Shown here piece by piece: positions 61,704 to 64,000 of a stretch of DNA of 64,000 nucleotides. A program made the translations under genes and the position numbers. The first letter of the stretch is position 1. Every line of letters begins with the position of its first letter. The stretch is from CALHRB01 sp964473465 (GTDB lineage Bacteria; Bacteroidota; Ignavibacteria; Kapaibacteriales; UBA2268): NCBI GenBank assembly GCA_964473465.1, contig CAYYPE010000008.1, forward strand, positions 76,836 through 140,835. The letters are read 5' to 3'. The notes beneath the pieces are model-generated. The model had not been told where the DNA came from, searched no databases, and saw nothing but the letters and a program-made list of their open reading frames with translations.

Positions 61704-63098
61704 TTGGATAAGCAAAGAACTATCAAGCAACCTGTCTCTTACTCAGGCATTGGGATACACACAGGAGAAACAACAACAATAACTTTCCATCCGGCTCCTG
61801 AAAATTATGGAAGAAAATTTACAAGAACAGACATAGATTCAAATATTGAAATCCCTGCTTTGGTTGATTATGTTGTTGATTTATCCAGAGGGACAACTCT
61901 CGGGATTGATAATATAAGGGTATTAACAGTTGAACACGTTTTGGCAGCACTAACCGGCTTGCAGATTGATAATTGCAGAATAGAAATTAACGGTAGCGAG
62001 CCACCCGTAGGCGATGGCAGTTCACTGCCCTATGTTGAAACTCTTTTGAATGCAGGAATAGTTGAACAAAACGAAGCTCGTGAATATTTCGTTGTTGACG
62101 AAACCATCCGCTATACTAATGAACAGAAAGCTGTTGATATAGTGGCTCTTCCTACTGATGATTACAGAATAACAGTAATGATAGATTATTTCAATCCTGC
62201 ACTTGGTAGTCAGCATACGGGATTATTTAATCTGGAAAAGGAATTCATCACAGAATTTGCACCGGCAAGAACATTTTGTTTCCTTGCAGAGGTTGAAATG
62301 CTTTTGGAGCAAGGCTTAATAAAGGGTGGAAATATTGATAATGCTATTGTGATTATTGATAAGGAAGTTACCATGTCTGACCTTCAATACCTCAAAGAGC
62401 GTTTTAATCTCAAGGAATTGCCTTCAGTCGGTGCTAATGGAATTTTGAACAACACGAAATTAAGGTTCAAGAATGAACCCGCAAGACATAAGCTTCTTGA
62501 TATGCTTGGCGATCTGAGTCTGGCAGGGGTAGCTTTAAAAGCACAGATTCTTGCTGCAAGACCCGGACATGCAAGCAACATAGAATTTGCAAAGCTTATA
62601 AGAAAAGCATATCAAAAAAAGAAACCTATCGCAAAAATAAAGACTGCAAAAACAAGTGATGCCGTTCTGGATATTTATAACTTACTTAACTTTATGCCTC
62701 ATCGCTATCCGTTTTTGTTAGTTGATAAGATAATCGAGATGGATTTGGAGGCTAAAACAATTGTTGGATTGAAAAATGTTACAATAAATGAACCTTATTT
62801 CACAGGACATTTCCCTGAAAAACCTGTGATGCCGGGCGTGCTGATATGCGAAGCTATGGCACAAACCGGTTGCTTGTTGCTTCTTCAAAATGTCGAAGAT
62901 GTTTCGAAGATACTTGTATTTTTCATGGGAATGAATAATGTAAAGTTCAGAAAACCCGTAATTCCGGGTGACCAATTAGTGATGAAGCTAAAAATGACAG
63001 GGAAGAAATTCAACACTTATCATTTTCGTGGTGAAGCTTATGTCAATGGTCAGGTTGTTGCCGAAGGAGATTTTCAGGCAGCTATGGTTAATCGTTAA
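61704..63098 (+). CDS. lpxC-fabZ: Bifunctional UDP-3-O-acyl-GlcNAc deacetylase / 3-hydroxyacyl-ACP dehydratase
   Basis: 464 residues, a fusion typical of Bacteroidota/Chlorobiota. LpxC part (about 1-305): HTGETTTITFHPA, zinc His in VEHVLAALTG, PPVGDGSS, FAPARTFCF and the zinc His/Asp in RHKLLDMLGDLSLAG. FabZ part (about 320-464): LPHRYPFLLVDKI, and the catalytic His and Glu in GHFPEKPVMPGVLICEAMAQTG. It carries out the committed step of lipid A synthesis and fatty-acid elongation. The start is TTG with AATAGG upstream; there is no in-frame ATG near. Confidence 0.96.
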   Translation: MDKQRTIKQPVSYSGIGIHTGETTTITFHPAPENYGRKFTRTDIDSNIEIPALVDYVVDLSRGTTLGIDNIRVLTVEHVLAALTGLQIDNCRIEINGSEPPVGDGSSLPYVETLLNAGIVEQNEAREYFVVDETIRYTNEQKAVDIVALPTDDYRITVMIDYFNPALGSQHTGLFNLEKEFITEFAPARTFCFLAEVEMLLEQGLIKGGNIDNAIVIIDKEVTMSDLQYLKERFNLKELPSVGANGILNNTKLRFKNEPARHKLLDMLGDLSLAGVALKAQILAARPGHASNIEFAKLIRKAYQKKKPIAKIKTAKTSDAVLDIYNLLNFMPHRYPFLLVDKIIEMDLEAKTIVGLKNVTINEPYFTGHFPEKPVMPGVLICEAMAQTGCLLLLQNVEDVSKILVFFMGMNNVKFRKPVIPGDQLVMKLKMTGKKFNTYHFRGEAYVNGQVVAEGDFQAAMVNR

Positions 63099-63118
63099 TT
63101 TAATCGGATTTATTCTTT

Positions 63119-63916
63119 ATGACAGTAAAAGTTCATCCTACAGCAATAGTATCAGACAAAGCCTTGATTGGCGATAATGTCTCAATAGGGGCATATTCAA
63201 TAATTGAAGACGATGTTCAGATTAGTGATAACACAGAAATCAGAAACAGCGTTGTTATAGCTAATGGTTCAAGGATTGGAAAAAATTGCAAGGTTTTTGC
63301 AAATTCTATCATTGGAACCGAGCCTCAGGACTTGAAATTTCAGGGCGAACCAACATTAGTTACAATCGGAAATAACACTGTGGTTCGTGAATTTGTAACA
63401 ATTAATCGAGGGACATTGGCAACTGGCGAAACCAGAGTCGGCGAGAACTGCCTTATAATGTCTTATTGCCATGTTGCCCACGATTGTCATGTTGGCAATA
63501 ACGTGATTATGTCAAATGTTTCTCAATTAGCCGGTCATGTTGAAATTGAGGATTGGGCTAATCTTGGAGCTTTTGCAAAAGTTCATCAGTTTTGCAAAAT
63601 CGGGACACATACAATGATAGGAGGAGATATTAAGATTGTTAAAGATGTTCCTCCTTACACTCTTATTGGTAACATACCACCTAAAATAGAAGGTATCAAC
63701 CGAATCGGACTTACAAGGAAAGGTTTCTCCCCGGCTCTTATTGAAGAAATAAGCGATTTCTACACTTTTCTTTACAAAAAAGGATTGAATATCAGTGATG
63801 CCATCAGGGAATATAAAAAAAGGGAAAATATCTCCGATGAAGTCAAACATTGCATTGAATTCATTGAAAACTCCGGGAGAGGAATCTATACAATGACCGA
63901 AAAAAACAAACACTAA
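63119..63916 (+). CDS. lpxA: UDP-N-acetylglucosamine acyltransferase
   Basis: 265 residues. Left-handed beta-helix of hexapeptide repeats (IGDNVSIGAYSIIEDDVQI ...), then a C-terminal helical domain (GLTRKGFSPALIEEISDFYTFLYKKGLN). Motifs of LpxA are present: TEPQDLKFQGEPT, REFVTINRGT and MSYCHVAHDCHVGNN with the catalytic His. It catalyses the first step of lipid A synthesis. 20 bases after lpxC-fabZ and surely co-transcribed. Confidence 0.96.
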   Translation: MTVKVHPTAIVSDKALIGDNVSIGAYSIIEDDVQISDNTEIRNSVVIANGSRIGKNCKVFANSIIGTEPQDLKFQGEPTLVTIGNNTVVREFVTINRGTLATGETRVGENCLIMSYCHVAHDCHVGNNVIMSNVSQLAGHVEIEDWANLGAFAKVHQFCKIGTHTMIGGDIKIVKDVPPYTLIGNIPPKIEGINRIGLTRKGFSPALIEEISDFYTFLYKKGLNISDAIREYKKRENISDEVKHCIEFIENSGRGIYTMTEKNKH

Positions 63917-64000
63917 ATAATTCTTTTGATCAATTCCAACATAAGAAAAAAATAAAAAAAATTTTTTTTCTTGCTTTTTTTCTTGCATTGATAATTTTTT

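Noticed and set aside
1..64000. tRNA, rRNA, riboswitch, CRISPR, prophage or insertion sequence
   Set aside because: All gaps over 100 bases were read. No cloverleaf, 16S/23S-like segment, regular spacer repeat, integrase-flanked island or transposase was found; xerD is the only recombinase and looks housekeeping.

Overview
The window is AT-rich, gene-dense and chromosomal, from a bacterium of the Bacteroidota/Chlorobiota (FCB) group. The evidence is as follows. Four secreted proteins end in type IX secretion (T9SS, Por) C-terminal sorting domains. LpxC and FabZ are fused into one protein. There is a batB-batC pair. Two promoters look like the Bacteroidota -7 box TAnnTTTG. Two flagellin genes are unusual for most Bacteroidota and point, by inference, to an Ignavibacteria/Kapabacteria-like lineage. 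I see no rRNA, tRNA, CRISPR array, prophage or intact insertion sequence.

Layout. 0-9.3 kb: end of an outer-membrane protein gene, then GT9 glycosyltransferase, rlmD and queE; batB-batC on the other strand; a lytic transglycosylase; lon. 9.4-10.9 kb: two small exported proteins. 11.0-17.8 kb: a tightly packed six-gene minus-strand operon of a ClpB-like protein lacking its first ATPase domain, a DJ-1 protein, acylphosphatase, a patatin-Omp85 protein, a FemAB-like transferase and an M24 peptidase. 18.0-24.1 kb: LTXXQ lipoprotein, lone receiver protein, small membrane protein, Ppx/GppA-HD, and tldD-tldE with an ATGA overlap. 24.1-28.4 kb: a hairpin-rich REP-like intergenic element, monomeric isocitrate dehydrogenase, a hypothetical exported protein and an MlaF-like ATPase.

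28.6-34 kb: two tandem flagellins under a sigma-54-like site, an ADP-forming acyl-CoA synthetase, and a fossil of a type IIG restriction-modification gene in which only the two ends of the protein remain. 34-43 kb: a large T9SS beta-helix/LamG protein, a small exported beta protein, xerD, a PgpH-like 7TM-HD phosphodiesterase, and a T9SS Asp-box protein. 43-48.5 kb: rsmE, a GIY-YIG-like protein, thioredoxin, pterin dehydratase, enolase, phosphohexomutase and a membrane-anchored protein. 48.5-54.4 kb: a four-gene surface-glycan operon (GT4, wecB, GT, GT-C-like membrane protein). 54.6-56.6 kb: groES-groEL behind a perfect CIRCE operator. 56.8-64 kb: two more T9SS proteins, a hypothetical exported protein, then lpxC-fabZ and lpxA for lipid A.

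Most genes are household or cell-envelope functions. The points most worth following are the NBD2-only ClpB and its operon, the internally deleted restriction gene, the REP-like element, and the recurring terminator built on GGCTGTCTCAAAA. Start codons were re-chosen where a plausible ATG lay a few codons inside an open frame that began with TTG or GTG.
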